A DNA stretch of 60,000 nt from Chrysomallon squamiferum (Eukaryota; Mollusca; Gastropoda; Neomphalida; Peltospiridae), in NCBI GenBank assembly GCA_012295275.1, contig CM022676.1, positions 16,093,207-16,153,206 of the forward strand, written 5' to 3'. The notes below the pieces were generated by a model that ran no database searches, had not been told where the DNA came from, and saw only the letters and a program-made list of their open reading frames with translations. How positions within the stretch are numbered: position 1 is the stretch's first letter; each line of letters starts with the position of its first letter. Of this stretch, positions 41,101-60,000 are shown in pieces. A program made the position numbers and the translations under genes.

Positions 41101-43039
41101 TTCTATATATTTGGATTTATTTACTTGTTATATGTGTAGTCCGTTAAGGTATATACTATGAATTACATTAGATACATTTCCGAGTTGAGCATTGAGCAGA
41201 GAAACTGTGGACTAAATTAAATGTTCTATTCGTCAGGAACAGTAGATAGACTCGGAATGTATTACAGGTAGACTAATATATGTGATTCCTTAAGTAAAAT
41301 CTCTTCATCAATCAATGTAATTAGTCAGGTGAATTGAGAAAGAAAATATTAAATAATCAATTTTATTGTTAAAAAAAACAACAAACAATGATTGATTAAT
41401 GTATGTTTTTAGTTAGTATAATTGATTAACCCTGTTTATTTATGTTTGCGGGTCGTATGTATGTGAGATACATTTTTGTGTGCACGATCGTTATAAATTG
41501 ACGAATTATGAAAAGAAAAGATCCACGTTTAAATAATATTATTAATATAATTAATTTTAACATTGTTTAAATTGTTCGGAGGTGTGATGTTTGATAATGT
41601 ATCTTCGCTATTTTCTGCCTTCAGAACGTTTGATATGAGCTGAAAATTCTAGAGAACTTGGTTAAGATGTTTAGGTCGGTTTCCTGGGCGATACACTACG
41701 ATGTAAAGTCATTATAGTTCATCTGCAACAGACTTCTGCAAGGTGTGTGCAGAAAAAAAGAAGTAAAAACTACATCACATATTAAACTGGGACATTAGCT
41801 ATATTTTGTTATTTCACAATTTAATATTTGTATTTAGTAATTACTATTGGCATCCACACATACACTACTCACCTTCACACATATATACATATGTAAGCAT
41901 AAGGATGCATATTTACGTACGTACAAACATACATACTTAACACACACACATAAACACATATTAATAAGAATATATGCAACAAAATGCAAAGATGAACGAC
42001 TTTTACATATTGATAAATTACATATGCGTTATTTCCGCCATTATTAAAACAAATATAGTTTTGCTAAATTGATTTTTTTTTTTTTTTTTTTTTGAATTTT
42101 AATTCGGCTTTATCAGTTTTTTATATGTTTTTATTTATTTCTTTATTATTATTCTCTTATTATTTGTTTATTTATTTTTATAATTTAAAATTAAGACTTC
42201 TTTACGTTCGCAGTCACTGAAAAGTTTAATTTTCCACTGAACTGTTTGTTTTCAGCTGCTGCTGATTAAATTGAGATCGCTTGTCAGTGAAAAAAAAAAT
42301 CATAGTTAAAATGTTTTATATTTTGTGTTCATTCCAGGACTAATAAAGCCGAAGTTTAATATTTGTACATTAATAACTTTTAATTAATGAACTTATTATA
42401 AAGTTGAGTTGTCTGGTCCTGTTAATCATTATAATTGTCAATTATGCATAATATTTATTAATAATGTTATTACTATCAAATAAAAATGATGTCACTATTT
42501 TCTATTCTGATTATATTTTAAATTAGAAAATATTTAATTTAAAAAGAGAATGAATTATTCCTTCAGACAAATTATACTGTGTGTTTATCCAGGCACTAAT
42601 AAAGCGAAACTTAAATCTTAGACAACTGAATTATAATTAATTAATGCAATTATATTGTTGAATTATCTTATCATGTTCAACATATCAGTTGCGAAATATT
42701 TACAGTATTACAATAATAAAAGCAGATTGTTATATCTGAAAAGTAAATACGTTTATCCCTATTTTCTATTCTGAATCTGGATTTGTAAAACTAAAATATT
42801 AAATAAAGAAGCAAAAAAAAACATATGTATTTTGAGCACAGAACTTGGACGTAAAGAGGTATGCAGTGGTGGAAGAAATTAAATATTTTTGGAAAAAGGA
42901 AAAAACTAATCGGTGTAAATTATTATTTCATTAATTGAGTATGTACATGTTTGTTTTTTGTCTTGTTTGTTATTGGTTTATATTAAACAAATCATAATAT
43001 TCTTAGTTACAGATCAGTCGTAACATGTTAATATTTCAG
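41101..43039. other. No gene seen upstream of gene C
   Basis: AT-rich DNA with a degenerate family P trace near 41,080-41,160 and a poly-T run near 42,070-42,093. A short motif containing 'actaataaagc' occurs twice, near 42,340 and 42,595. I looked for a signal peptide exon ending in phase 1 before 43,040 and found none convincing. Confidence 0.5.

Positions 43040-60000
<16,961 letters not shown>

Overview
This is AT-rich, intron-containing animal DNA. It holds many simple repeats ((ATT)n, (TA)n, (TTC)n, (AG)n, (AGT)n), cut-and-paste and Ty3/gypsy element remnants, and multi-exon genes for secreted or cell-surface proteins with SRCR, Ig and FN3 domains. There are no bacterial-type operons. 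The repeat style and the large SRCR/Ig receptor genes suggest a marine or freshwater invertebrate, possibly a mollusc or other lophotrochozoan. That placement is a guess.

Layout. (1) 1-10.8 kb contains decayed, segmentally duplicated DNA. It includes a TATA-box plus signal-peptide-like first exon at about 2.1 kb, decayed relatives at 7.3 and 9.4 kb, a mariner-type transposon remnant at 5.3 kb, and a 200-base assembly gap at 10,775-10,974. (2) 11.2-17.6 kb, minus strand, is gene A: a signal peptide exon and four group-A SRCR domains, each split over two exons, with every splice junction in frame. (3) 17.6-20.2 kb is the intergenic space between two head-to-head genes. Its outer parts are inverted copies of each other. 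(4) 20.2-24.5 kb, plus strand, is gene B, an inverted paralogue of gene A with a matching signal peptide exon. It is broken by a TGA in place of a conserved Cys, a TAG, two truncated half domains and missing exons. (5) 24.5-43 kb has no recognisable domain-coding exon. It is an array of decayed tandem and segmental duplications carrying two families of signal-peptide-like first exons, one on each strand; intact copies lie at 27.2 and 29.9 kb (minus) and 32.5 kb (plus). (6) 43.0 kb to the window end, plus strand, is gene C: two tandem SRCR domains separated by a gutted Ty3/gypsy element, then three successive Ig-Ig-FN3 cassettes. The third cassette runs off the window.

All domain exons or exon pairs begin and end in phase 1, so cassettes can be duplicated or skipped without breaking frame. 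The window looks like an actively rearranging locus of SRCR and Ig/FN3 surface or secreted receptors. A role in immune recognition or adhesion is inferred from the domain families only. Exon boundaries come from reading splice sites and comparing paralogues. No transcript evidence was available.
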